From Chitinophagales bacterium (GTDB lineage: Bacteria > Bacteroidota > Bacteroidia > Chitinophagales > UBA10324): 64,000 bases of DNA. The stretch lies in assembly GCA_019694975.1 (NCBI GenBank), contig JAIBAY010000009.1, positions 1 to 64,000 on the forward strand. The letters run 5' to 3'. The position numbers and the translations under genes were made by a program. This document shows positions 9,526-17,606 of this stretch, piece by piece (the first letter of the stretch is position 1; every line of letters starts with the position of its first letter). The notes beneath the pieces are model-generated. The model did not search any database, was not told the origin of the DNA, and saw nothing but the letters and a program-made list of their open reading frames with translations.

Positions 9526-10269
9526 TTATTTCCTTTTTACCATATATACTTTCATGCCATTTACATCATTGGTGAGAACTTCAAACTGGTTGTCGAGCGA
9601 ACGGAAAAGCTCGGCTAATGATTTGAAGCCATAGGTGCGGTGGTCGAAACTGGGATCAAGCTTGCGAAGGCCGAGTCCAATTTCAGATAGATAGGCTGTT
9701 TCATTATCACCTACCACCATGTTGAATGCTTTATTCAGCAAATTGATATCGTGCCTGGCAGCTGACTTATTGAGCACTGTATATTTTATTTTCTGTTTTG
9801 TATAGGGAGCTTTTTCTGCCTCCTCTTCCGCCAGCAGGGTTTCGCAAAAAGTGAAGTTATCGCATGAATGCACAAAGGCTTTAGGCGTTTTTTGCTCACC
9901 AATTCCGAGAACAAATATTCCCTCTTCGCGAATGCGTTTGGCAAGGCCGGTATAGTCGCTGTCGCTTGATACAATGCAAAAACCATGTACAAGCTTTCCG
10001 TGCAAAATATCCATGGCGTCGATGATAAGCGCGCTGTCGGTGGAATTTTTGCCGGTTGTATAGGAAAACTTTTGAATAGGGCTGATCGCATTTTCATTCA
10101 GCACATTTTTCCATCCATTCATCGATTGTTGTGTCCAGTCACCATAAACGCGCCGGATGGTAACCTTCCCGTACTTCGATGCTTCCGAGAGTATAAGGGC
10201 AATCAGTTTGGGCTGCGCATTATCTCCGTCAATAAGCAGGGCAATCTTGGAATTGGTTATTTCACTCAT
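9526..10269 (-). CDS. NYN domain nuclease-like protein with C-terminal LOTUS/OST-HTH domain
   Basis: 247 residues. An N-terminal NYN (PIN-like, LabA/DUF88) domain spans about 8-150, with acidic metal-site residues D14 and D16 in LLIDGDNA, further Asp in DSALIIDAMD, and SSDSDYTGL followed by RIREEG. A C-terminal OST-HTH/LOTUS domain spans about 172-245. NYN domains are predicted RNA endonucleases and LOTUS domains bind RNA, G-rich or G4 RNA in studied cases, so an RNA-processing or decay role in the cytoplasm is likely. It is a single gene, convergent with paaN. Family assignment is strong; the RNA target is unknown. Confidence 0.9.
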   Translation of the reverse strand: MSEITNSKIALLIDGDNAQPKLIALILSEASKYGKVTIRRVYGDWTQQSMNGWKNVLNENAISPIQKFSYTTGKNSTDSALIIDAMDILHGKLVHGFCIVSSDSDYTGLAKRIREEGIFVLGIGEQKTPKAFVHSCDNFTFCETLLAEEEAEKAPYTKQKIKYTVLNKSAARHDINLLNKAFNMVVGDNETAYLSEIGLGLRKLDPSFDHRTYGFKSLAELFRSLDNQFEVLTNDVNGMKVYMVKRK

Positions 10270-10394
10270 AGCGTTGGATGTTTTAAATATTAATGCATAT
10301 TAACTTACCAATAGGATAGACAGCGTTGGCACGTGACAACAGGACGTTCATTAAAGATAAGCGATTATTCCGGCACTGCGCGTTCGTTAATTAT

Positions 10395-11006
10395 TTACAA
10401 TACATAGGCAAAGCGGAATGAGAGCACATTATTATACATTCCTCTCTTGTTGAAATTACTTGTATCGCGATGTCCGAACGGAACAATAGAATAAGCGAAT
10501 CGGATATTCAGGTGAAAGTGATCAGAAATCAGGTAGTTCCCATTGGCTATTCCGCAAATATCATCGCGATTAAAATCATCGGTGGGAGGTTGTTGCAGTT
10601 CATCCCTGAATTCTTTGTATTTCACAAGGCGTCCATAAGAAGCACCTAATCCGAAATTGACGGCCGACTTTTCCTGGAAATTGAAAAGCACCGGAATCTC
10701 CGCGTAGTTAAGGTTAGCCTGGTATTCGGTGGGAATTCCCTGGTAAGTCCTGCTTTTAGCACCCTTTTGGCTATAAAGAATCTCCATGCTGACAAAGAAT
10801 TTTTTGGCGACGGGGATTTCCGCAAGAAAGCCACCATTGAATCCCAGCTTATGATAGCCTGCATAATCGTCCCCATCCACCTGGCAGGCATTTAATCCTA
10901 ACACTGCCCCACCGCGAAAGCGAAGTTCTGTATTAGCGGCATCCTGCCCATAAGTCATTTGCAGGAGACCGGTAAGGAAAAGCAAGGATAGGATTATCTT
11001 CATCAT
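10395..11006 (-). CDS. Outer membrane beta-barrel protein (porin/PorT-like family)
   Basis: 203 residues with a signal peptide (about 1-20, ending MTYGQ) and alternating amphipathic strands. It has the typical opening of the small barrel family: RFRGGAVLGLNACQVDGD, then GFNGGFLAEIPV, and it ends with an aromatic strand FRFAYVL. It has the length expected of an eight-stranded barrel. Two Met codons (11006 and 11003) can serve as the start. It probably sits in the outer membrane; members of this family have no fixed function. The gene is monocistronic and divergent from the 90-residue gene at 11189. Confidence 0.85.
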   Translation of the reverse strand: MMKIILSLLFLTGLLQMTYGQDAANTELRFRGGAVLGLNACQVDGDDYAGYHKLGFNGGFLAEIPVAKKFFVSMEILYSQKGAKSRTYQGIPTEYQANLNYAEIPVLFNFQEKSAVNFGLGASYGRLVKYKEFRDELQQPPTDDFNRDDICGIANGNYLISDHFHLNIRFAYSIVPFGHRDTSNFNKRGMYNNVLSFRFAYVL

Positions 11007-11188
11007 GATTGATCCATTGTTGATATCGGAACCGCTGTTACTGAATTGTAACTGTTATCTTTACCCGTCAGTTTCAGCATTACAAACGTAAAGTAATTCA
11101 ATGCAATTAACAAAGCAATGTCTTTGCTTCCGTGAATACTGCAGCTGCATTTGATGAGCCATAGCATTTAAACCACTGCCAGATTTTT

Positions 11189-11461
11189 ATGTTCCGTTAC
11201 ACACCTGCCACCCTTCAAAAACTTGAACATCTCTATAAGGAAAGCGACTATGTCGTGCGTTATGAGAAAGGGACTTTTAAATCGGGTTATTGCATCCTGG
11301 AAGACAAGAAGGTGTTGGTGATCAACAAATACTTTGATACGGAATCGCGTATCAACAGTTTGCTCGATATACTGTCGCAGATTGAAATTGATCCTGCGAA
11401 GCTATCGGAGAAATCGCTGGAATTTTTGGCGCAGATAAAAGAGGAAAGAATAAAAAATTGA
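11189..11461 (+). CDS. Conserved small protein of unknown function, coupled to the MBL-fold gene
   Basis: 90 residues, acidic/basic mixed and soluble, with no signal peptide or membrane segment. The centre reads YEKGTFKSGYCILEDKKVLVINKYFDTESR, which by eye suggests a small beta-sheet, followed by a helical C-terminal third. I do not recognise a named family. Its TGA stop overlaps the TTG start of the downstream hydrolase, so the two are translationally coupled and likely work in the same process. Coding nature is supported by the coupling and by balanced composition. Confidence 0.75.
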   Translation: MFRYTPATLQKLEHLYKESDYVVRYEKGTFKSGYCILEDKKVLVINKYFDTESRINSLLDILSQIEIDPAKLSEKSLEFLAQIKEERIKN

Positions 11462-12222
11462 AGGTTACATTTTTAGGAACGGGTACTTCGCAAGGCATTC
11501 CGGTAATCAGTTGTAACTGTTCTGTTTGCCGTTCCGCAGACAGCAGGGACCGGCGGCTGCGTACTTCGATCATGATTGAAGATGCATCCACATGTTTATC
11601 GGTGGATGCCGGGCCTGACTTTCGCCAGCAGATGTTACGGGAAGATGTGCGGCGACTGGATGCCGTATTATTCACCCATGCGCATAAGGATCATCTTGCC
11701 GGGCTGGATGATGTGCGTGCATTCAACTATTTCTTACAGAAGCCTATGGATGTGTACGCAACCCGTGAAGTGCAGGAGGTGATTAGAAGTGAGTTTGCCT
11801 ATGCCTTCGACCCGGTCATTGATTATCCTGGCATTCCCAAAATTAAATTGCATACTATAAGTACAAATGCATTTCGTATCGGCAGCATTGATTTTTTGCC
11901 TATCCAGGTCATGCATTACAGGCTGCCTGTGCTGGGTTACAGGTTCGGTGATTTCAGCTATATAACCGATGCAAATTTTATAGCAGCGGAAGAAAAGCAA
12001 AAGATCCGCGGAAGCCGTTTCCTGGTTTTAAATGCACTGAGAAAGGAGAAACATATTTCTCATTTCAATCTTGATGAAGCGATCGCATTGGCAGAAGAGA
12101 TTGGTGCCGAGGCAACCTATTTTACGCACATCAGCCATCAGCTTGGCAAACACGAAGAAGTAGCAGCAAAGCTTCCCCGAAATATGTTCCTGGCTTATGA
12201 CGGATTAAAAATAGCGTGGTGA
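11458..12222 (+). CDS. MBL-fold metallo-hydrolase (PhnP/RNase Z-like)
   Basis: 254 residues. The start is TTG at 11458, overlapping the previous stop as TTGA. The next ATG would remove the first beta strand and the glycine loop VTFLGTGTSQGIP, so TTG is required. The zinc motif THAHKDHLAGLDD is about 65 residues in, with further metal ligands likely in the later DAGPDF, DAN and HISHQ segments. CNCSVC and CR near the N-terminus match the cysteine pattern of PhnP-like cyclic phosphodiesterases. The reaction is probably hydrolysis of a phosphodiester in the cytoplasm, but the family is broad. It is the second gene of a two-gene unit. Confidence 0.9.
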   Translation: MKVTFLGTGTSQGIPVISCNCSVCRSADSRDRRLRTSIMIEDASTCLSVDAGPDFRQQMLREDVRRLDAVLFTHAHKDHLAGLDDVRAFNYFLQKPMDVYATREVQEVIRSEFAYAFDPVIDYPGIPKIKLHTISTNAFRIGSIDFLPIQVMHYRLPVLGYRFGDFSYITDANFIAAEEKQKIRGSRFLVLNALRKEKHISHFNLDEAIALAEEIGAEATYFTHISHQLGKHEEVAAKLPRNMFLAYDGLKIAW

Positions 12223-12225
12223 TGA

Positions 12226-12256
12226 TTGCGTAGTTCGGCGGCGGTTTGTATCTTTC
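12226..12256 (+). promoter_or_regulatory. Candidate Bacteroidetes-type promoter of the HhH gene
   Basis: A TTG at 12226-12228, a 20-base spacer and TATCTTTC at 12249-12256, one mismatch from TAnnTTTG. It gives a leader of about 35 bases before the ATG at 12299. Confidence 0.4.
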
Positions 12257-12298
12257 CACTTGTAAGAATATTTAAGGGCAATTTATCTGCTTCTATAT

Positions 12299-13249
12299 AT
12301 GTGGAAAAAATTCATGCGTGACTATTTCACGTTTAACAAGAGAGAACGTAACGGCTTAATTGTTTTGCTGGCCATCATGACTGCGATTGCGTGCTGGCCT
12401 GCCATTTTCAAACGCCTTCATAAGGATGAACCGGTAGACTTTACTGCTTTTCAGCGGTCAATTGATTCTTTCAGGAAGAGGGTGGAAGAATCTTCAGTAT
12501 CCGGACAAGCACAGGATGGGGAAGTTGCTGCACTGGATGTACTGGATCAGGAAGCAAAAGATGGTTTATCCGGCAAAAGTGATTACGCGCTCACTCCATA
12601 TCCATTTAACCCGAATTTGCTGGATGCGCAGGGATGGCGGCGGTTAGGCATTCAGGAGAAAACAATCCGTACCATTCTAAACTACAAGGCTAAAGGCGGA
12701 AAATTTTATAAGAAGGAAGATCTAAAAAAGATCTATGGTTTCAGTGAAGCTGACTATGATCGATTGGAATCATATATTCAATTTCCTTCTGCAGTAACTT
12801 TCATGGAGAAGGACAGTGCTTCAACCGGAATAACAGTTCCTGTAAAATCAAAACCTGTGACCGAGCTTAATAGAGCAGATTCGCTGCAATTACTTGCACT
12901 GCAGGGAGTGGGACCGGTATTGTCTTCGAGGATTATCAGGTACAGGGATAAGCTGGGCGGTTTCCATTCGATCGAACAATTGAAAGAAATTTACGGATTA
13001 TCGCCTGAATCGTATGAGCTTATCAGTGGTCAGTGTACGATCGATGCAACAGCCGTGCATAAGCTGGATATCAATACCATAACTGTTGATGAGCTGAAGT
13101 TGCATCCGTACTTCAGGTATACACTTGCCAAAATGGTCATCAATTATCGCGATCAGCATGGTGTCTTTACTTCTGCAGAGCAATTGAGGAATGTTGATCT
13201 GATTACTGATTCAATCCTTGATAAAATTGAACCTTACCTGCAATATTGA
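12299..13249 (+). CDS. Membrane-anchored helix-hairpin-helix protein (ComEA-like)
   Basis: 316 residues. One N-terminal membrane segment (about 20-38) is followed by a polar linker and three helix-hairpin-helix repeats. Clear ones are ELNRADSLQLLALQGVGP with a glycine hairpin at about 192-255 and the DINTITVDELKLHPYFRYT unit near the C-terminus; a third, YDRLESYI, lies before them. This is the architecture of ComEA-like DNA-binding proteins, which hold DNA at the cell envelope during uptake, but Bacteroidota have many such proteins of unproven role. No other competence gene is adjacent. It probably has its own promoter upstream. Confidence 0.85.
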   Translation: MWKKFMRDYFTFNKRERNGLIVLLAIMTAIACWPAIFKRLHKDEPVDFTAFQRSIDSFRKRVEESSVSGQAQDGEVAALDVLDQEAKDGLSGKSDYALTPYPFNPNLLDAQGWRRLGIQEKTIRTILNYKAKGGKFYKKEDLKKIYGFSEADYDRLESYIQFPSAVTFMEKDSASTGITVPVKSKPVTELNRADSLQLLALQGVGPVLSSRIIRYRDKLGGFHSIEQLKEIYGLSPESYELISGQCTIDATAVHKLDINTITVDELKLHPYFRYTLAKMVINYRDQHGVFTSAEQLRNVDLITDSILDKIEPYLQY

Positions 13250-13335
13250 TGCACGATAGGAATCGATTGCGTGATGGCGGATGGCCGGGCAATGTCGATC
13301 GTTGAATTCTACTACTCCTCTATTAAGATTCTGAC

Positions 13336-13343
13336 TATTTTTG
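13336..13343 (+). promoter_or_regulatory. TAnnTTTG promoter box upstream of the acyl-CoA dehydrogenase
   Basis: TATTTTTG is a perfect match to the Bacteroidetes -7 element, 16 bases before the ATG at 13360. No convincing -33 TTG lies at the right distance, so only the -7 element is supported. Confidence 0.45.
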
Positions 13344-13359
13344 CAAAAAAACTGCATAG

Positions 13360-14526
13360 ATGAGTTCCGTAGCCACCGAATCCACCCTCAATTTCGCCGC
13401 ATCTGAAGATCAGCAGCACATCACGCAAATGATCCGTGATTTCTGCGAAAAACGTATCCGTCCAAATTTCATGGAGTGGGATGAAGCACAGATTTTTCCC
13501 CGTGAAATCTTCAGGGAATTTGGCGACTTGGGTATCATGGGTGTATTAGTGCCTGTGGAATACGGAGGGGCAGGTTTAAGTTACCATGAGTACATCACGG
13601 TTGTTGCCGAAGTGGCCCGCGTCTGTGGATCAATAGGATTATCACTTGCTGCTCATAACTCACTTTGCACGGGACATATTCTCACCTTTGGCAATGCCGC
13701 TCAGAAGGCAAAGTACCTGCCTAAACTGGCGAGCGGTGAGTGGTTAGGTGCGTGGGCATTAACAGAACCGAATACCGGCAGCGATGCCGGCAACATGAAA
13801 TGTACTGCAGTACAGGATGGCGATGATTGGATTATCAATGGCACCAAATGCTGGATTACACATGGAAAATCAGGTGATGTGGTGGTGGTGATTGCCCGCA
13901 CAGGAGATCCGCGCACGAAAAACAACAGCACTGCATTTATCATAGATAGAAATACGCCCGGTCTTTCCGCCGGAAAGAAGGAAAATAAACTGGGCATGCG
14001 GGCTTCAGAAACGACAGAGGTTATTTTCGATAATGTCCGTGTTTCAAAGGACAGCATGATGGGTAAGGTGGGTGACGGTTTCCGGCAGGCAATGAAAGTA
14101 TTGGATGGCGGGAGGATTTCCATAGCTGCTTTAAGCATCGGCATTGCCAAAGGCGCCTATGATGCTTCAGTTAAATACTCGAAAGAGCGTCAACAGTTTG
14201 ATCAGCCTATCTCCAACTTCCAGGGAATCAGTTTTAAGCTGGCTGATATGATTACACAAATCAACGCGGCTGAGTTGCTGACGCATCAGGCAGCAGACCT
14301 GAAGAACAGGCATCTTCCCATGACGAAAGAAGCTGCAATGGCAAAATATTACGCTTCAGAAATTGCGGTGAAGATTGCCAATGAGGCGGTGCAGATATTT
14401 GGAGGTTACGGATATACAAAAGATTTTCCGGTAGAAAAATTTTACCGAGATGCCAAGCTTTGTACAATAGGAGAAGGCACCTCTGAAATACAGAAGCTGG
14501 TGATTGCCCGGGAGATTCTTAAATAA
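13360..14526 (+). CDS. Acyl-CoA dehydrogenase
   Basis: 388 residues, the standard length. FAD flavoenzyme that introduces the alpha-beta double bond in an acyl-CoA, passing electrons to ETF. Visible signatures are the substrate-pocket region AWALTEPNTGSDAGNM and the C-terminal IFGGYGYTKDFPVEKFYRD with catalytic-region GEGTSEIQKLVIAREIL. The Glu within GEGTSE is at the position that serves as base in short-chain and butyryl-type enzymes. SIGLSLAAHNSLC resembles short- or branched-chain enzymes. It is monocistronic, with a tRNA following downstream. It would fit with the acyl-CoA carboxylase at 56258 in branched-chain or odd-chain catabolism, but the genes are not linked. Confidence 0.93.
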   Translation: MSSVATESTLNFAASEDQQHITQMIRDFCEKRIRPNFMEWDEAQIFPREIFREFGDLGIMGVLVPVEYGGAGLSYHEYITVVAEVARVCGSIGLSLAAHNSLCTGHILTFGNAAQKAKYLPKLASGEWLGAWALTEPNTGSDAGNMKCTAVQDGDDWIINGTKCWITHGKSGDVVVVIARTGDPRTKNNSTAFIIDRNTPGLSAGKKENKLGMRASETTEVIFDNVRVSKDSMMGKVGDGFRQAMKVLDGGRISIAALSIGIAKGAYDASVKYSKERQQFDQPISNFQGISFKLADMITQINAAELLTHQAADLKNRHLPMTKEAAMAKYYASEIAVKIANEAVQIFGGYGYTKDFPVEKFYRDAKLCTIGEGTSEIQKLVIAREILK

Positions 14527-14601
14527 TGCCGGATCGGCATCACAGCATTCTCTGCACGATCAATTTTTCGCGGGATAGCAAATATTTCGGAGTTTAAGGT
14601 T

Positions 14602-14609
14602 ACTTTTGC
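14602..14609 (+). promoter_or_regulatory. TAnnTTTG promoter box upstream of the initiator tRNA
   Basis: TACTTTTG is a perfect -7 element about 90 bases before the tRNA. No good -33 match at 19-20 bases. It implies a 5' leader of about 80 bases that must be removed by RNase P. Confidence 0.4.
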
Positions 14610-14699
14610 ACCCGCGCCGGAAAGACGTATTGAAAAAGAGGATTCAGGCTTATGAGCTGAATGGGAGTACGGCACTTGGATAGTCAGTAGAGATTACAT

Positions 14700-14771
<72 letters not shown>

Positions 14772-14773
14772 CT

Positions 14774-14810
14774 AAAAAAAATCCTTCGGTTCCTGCTGAA
14801 GGATTTTTTT
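14774..14810 (+). terminator. Rho-independent terminator of the initiator tRNA
   Basis: AATCCTTC pairs with GAAGGATT around a 10-base loop, and the arm extends by A/T pairs into a run of seven T. It starts three bases after the tRNA and ends before era. Confidence 0.88.
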
Positions 14811-14886
14811 GTTTCTGCGAATATTGCATTCAGTCTTTGATTTTTCATGTTCCCCATTTCGCATTCGAAATTCAACGCATCAACCA

Positions 14887-15771
14887 ATGGCCTATCGTTC
14901 CGGTTTCGTGGCAATTATCGGTAAACCGAATGCCGGCAAGTCAACCCTGCTGAATGCATTACTTGGTGAGAAAATTTCGATTATAACCCGTAAAGCACAA
15001 ACCACCCGGCACAGGATTAAAGGCATTCTCACCACTAAAGATTACCAAATTGTTTTCTCTGATACACCCGGCATTATTGAAGCGAAATACAGTTTGCACA
15101 GCAGCATGATGAAGATGGTGGATGAATCGCTGGAAGATGCCGACGTGCTGGTAGTGCTTGCAGATCCTACTGCGCCGGAAGCGGAACTGCAGGAAGTAGC
15201 GGCGAGAATTCATGGAGGGAAGATTCCGGTGATTGTAGCCATCAATAAGTCAGATTTGGTAAGCCCTGAGCAGCTTGCTGCTTACCGGGTTTTTTGCAGT
15301 GGCATTTTTCCGGAAGCAGATTGCCTGAATATTTCTGCTTTGCAAAATCGTCAGTTGGATGGTTTACTGGCAGCATTACAGATGCAGCTGAAAGAGCAGC
15401 CTGCGTTTTACCAGGAAGATGAATTAACGGACCGTTCTGAAAGGTTTATTGTTTCAGAGTTGATCCGGGAAAAAATATTTGATCAGTTCAATCAGGAAGT
15501 TCCTTATGCCTGCCAGGTGATTGTGGTGGATTGGAAGGATCAGCCTGATATTGTTCACATCCGTGCAGAAGTGATTGTGGAACGGGAATCGCAAAAAGCC
15601 ATTTTGCTGGGAAGGGGCGGAAGTGCTATTAAAGCACTGGGAATGGCGGCGAGAAAGGACATCGAATCTTTTCTTCAAAAGAAAATATTTCTCGGGCTTA
15701 CCGTAAAGGTGAATGCCAACTGGAGGAACAGTCCGTTGCAATTAAAATATTTCGGGTACGAAAAATCATGA
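14887..15771 (+). CDS. era: GTPase Era
   Basis: 294 residues from the ATG at 14887. An in-frame ATG at 14809 would add a 26-residue tail translated from the terminator region, so I reject it. N-terminal GTPase domain: G1 GKPNAGKST (12-20), G3 DTPG and G4 NKSD. C-terminal KH domain with the loop GRGGSAIKALG, a variant of the usual G-K-G-G. Era binds the 3' end of 16S rRNA and helps 30S maturation and the cell-cycle checkpoint. It overlaps der by four bases (ATGA), so the two ribosome-assembly GTPases form one operon. Confidence 0.96.
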   Translation: MAYRSGFVAIIGKPNAGKSTLLNALLGEKISIITRKAQTTRHRIKGILTTKDYQIVFSDTPGIIEAKYSLHSSMMKMVDESLEDADVLVVLADPTAPEAELQEVAARIHGGKIPVIVAINKSDLVSPEQLAAYRVFCSGIFPEADCLNISALQNRQLDGLLAALQMQLKEQPAFYQEDELTDRSERFIVSELIREKIFDQFNQEVPYACQVIVVDWKDQPDIVHIRAEVIVERESQKAILLGRGGSAIKALGMAARKDIESFLQKKIFLGLTVKVNANWRNSPLQLKYFGYEKS

Positions 15772-17072
15772 ACAATACGGTTGCCATTATCGGGCGTCCC
15801 AATGTGGGAAAATCTACACTCTTTAACCGGTTGGTTGGCGCACGGAAGGCCATTGTTGACGATGTGAGCGGCGTTACACGCGACCGCATTTACGGTTTGG
15901 CCGACTGGAACGGAAAAACATTTAATGTTATTGATACCGGTGGTTTCGTCACCAATTCGGATGAAACATTTGAAAAGGAGATCCGCAAGCAAGTACTGCT
16001 GGCAATAGAAGAAGCTAATGTATTGCTCTTTGTAGTGGATGCCGTTGTTGGCATTACTGACCTAGAACAGGATATCACCGCGAAGTTGCGTAAGAGCAAC
16101 AAACGGGTTTTGCTGGTGGTGAACAAAGTGGACAATCCCACCCGCATGTACCAGGGGAGTGAGTTCTATGGATTGGGGTTTGAGCAGGTCTTTTTCCTGG
16201 CGGCTATCAGCGGCAGCGGTACCGGTGAACTGCTGGATGCAATCGTTTCTTATATTGAAGTACCGGCTGCTAACCTCAACGAAAACCTGCCCAGGATTGC
16301 CATACTGGGCCAACCGAATGTGGGTAAATCATCCATGGTTAACATGCTGATGGGGCAAGAGCGGAATATCGTGACAGATATTGCAGGCACCACGCGTGAC
16401 TCCATTCATTCCCATTATAAATTTTTTCAGAAGGAGTTCATTCTGATTGACACTGCCGGCATCCGGAAGAAAGCAAAAGTGAATGAGGATCTGGAATTCT
16501 ACTCGGTGATACGGGCAGTGAAAGCCCTGGATGAAGCTGATATCTGTGTGCTGATGCTGGATGCGCAAATGGGTATTGAGAAGCAGGACCTGAGCATTCT
16601 TTCCATGGCAGAAAAAAAGAGGAAAGGTGTTGTTATCGTGGTGAATAAATGGGATTTGGTTGACAAGTCGACCAATACCATGAAGCAGATGGAAGAAGAG
16701 ATTCGAAAGAAAGTGGCGCCATTTAAGGATGTTCCGATCATTTTTTCCAGTGTAATGGAGAAGCAGCGGGTTTTTAAAGTGATTGAGACCGCATTAGTAG
16801 TACAGGAAAACCGGAAAAGAGTGGTGGACGAGAAAGAGTTAAATGATAAAATGCTAAAATCGATAGCCCAATTTCCGCATCCGGCCATACGGGGCGCCTT
16901 CCTGGAGGTGAAAGGGGTGATTCAGGTGCCTGCCACCACGCCTACTTTTATTTTTTGGGTCAATTTCCCGAATGACGTAAAGGCCAGCTATCGTCAATTC
17001 CTTGATAATCAACTGAGGTTACATTTTAAGTTCACGGGCGTACCCTTAAACATCTTTTTCAGAAAAAAATAG
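15768..17072 (+). CDS. der: Ribosome biogenesis GTPase Der (EngA)
   Basis: 434 residues. Two GTPase domains in tandem: first G1 GRPNVGKST (9-17), second GQPNVGKSS (from 181), each with DTGG or DTAG G3 and NKVD or NKWD G4. A KH-like C-terminal domain contains the usual FKxIETALxxQENRKRxV-type stretch. Essential GTPase for 50S assembly. Its start overlaps the era stop (ATGA), giving translational coupling. No terminator is seen before the next gene, but that gene has its own promoter box. Confidence 0.97.
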   Translation: MNNTVAIIGRPNVGKSTLFNRLVGARKAIVDDVSGVTRDRIYGLADWNGKTFNVIDTGGFVTNSDETFEKEIRKQVLLAIEEANVLLFVVDAVVGITDLEQDITAKLRKSNKRVLLVVNKVDNPTRMYQGSEFYGLGFEQVFFLAAISGSGTGELLDAIVSYIEVPAANLNENLPRIAILGQPNVGKSSMVNMLMGQERNIVTDIAGTTRDSIHSHYKFFQKEFILIDTAGIRKKAKVNEDLEFYSVIRAVKALDEADICVLMLDAQMGIEKQDLSILSMAEKKRKGVVIVVNKWDLVDKSTNTMKQMEEEIRKKVAPFKDVPIIFSSVMEKQRVFKVIETALVVQENRKRVVDEKELNDKMLKSIAQFPHPAIRGAFLEVKGVIQVPATTPTFIFWVNFPNDVKASYRQFLDNQLRLHFKFTGVPLNIFFRKK

Positions 17073-17100
17073 ATCTTTAACGAATTGTCAAATATTTTGT

Positions 17101-17108
17101 TACCTTTG
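17101..17108 (+). promoter_or_regulatory. TAnnTTTG promoter box of the small lipoprotein gene
   Basis: TACCTTTG is a perfect -7 element, 34 bases before the ATG at 17143. The nearest TTG upstream (17085) is only 13 bases away, so the -33 element is unclear. Confidence 0.45.
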
Positions 17109-17142
17109 CCCCCGCAATTTCTAACCTAAATTTTTAAATCAA

Positions 17143-17355
17143 ATGAAAAAATTATTTTTTGTTCTCCTTGCATCAGTAGCTCTGTCATTCACCGCCTGCA
17201 CATCCGGCGAGCAAAAAGCTGAAACGATGGATTCTACGCAAGTGAAGGACGCTGTCAATGAAGTATTGGATTCAGTGAAATCCGATATGGGACAGGTTGC
17301 TGATTCAGCCAACAAAGCGATAAACGCTGCGGTTGATACGGCAAAGCATATGTAA
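17143..17355 (+). CDS. Small lipoprotein with helical tail
   Basis: 70 residues. A lipoprotein signal peptide with lipobox SFTAC puts the lipidated Cys near residue 19. The mature part is short, rich in Asp, Lys, Val and Ala, and predicted to be helical, with a repeating pattern in which AVNEVLDSVKSDM and AINAAVDTAKHM share spacing. It is probably anchored in the cell envelope. No family function is known. It has its own promoter box and is followed by a strong terminator, so it is a stand-alone transcript that could be abundant. Confidence 0.82.
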   Translation: MKKLFFVLLASVALSFTACTSGEQKAETMDSTQVKDAVNEVLDSVKSDMGQVADSANKAINAAVDTAKHM

Positions 17356-17420
17356 GCAGGACGCTGAGCTTCAAATGGATTGATAATATCCTGCTCTGCG
17401 CAAATTGTGCTTGAAGATCA

Positions 17421-17449
17421 AGCCTCCTGATTCAGGGGGCTTTTTTTTT
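17421..17449 (+). terminator. Rho-independent terminator of the lipoprotein gene
   Basis: Nine-pair stem AGCCTCCTG/CAGGGGGCT with one T-G wobble, 3-base loop ATT, then a run of nine T. Confidence 0.9.
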
Positions 17450-17606
17450 ACAACCACGCCTATGTCAGGATTTCAAGACTATTGCCTGCGGGATAGATGC
17501 ATCGCAATTTGGAATATTATCAATGGGAATCGCAGCTCTCTACTCCTGTTTCATCGGTGAGAACATAAAGCAGGCGCTGTGCATCGCATCTGTTGAAATG
17601 AACCTG

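Noticed and set aside
13701-14150. 149-codon minus-strand frame
   Set aside because: Antisense to the acyl-CoA dehydrogenase core motifs.
7829-14526. A phenylacetate degradation cluster around paaN
   Set aside because: No other paa genes are present; the acyl-CoA dehydrogenase is five genes away and on its own promoter.
14809-14886. N-terminal extension of Era
   Set aside because: Starts inside the tRNA terminator T-run; Era proteins begin close to the P-loop.
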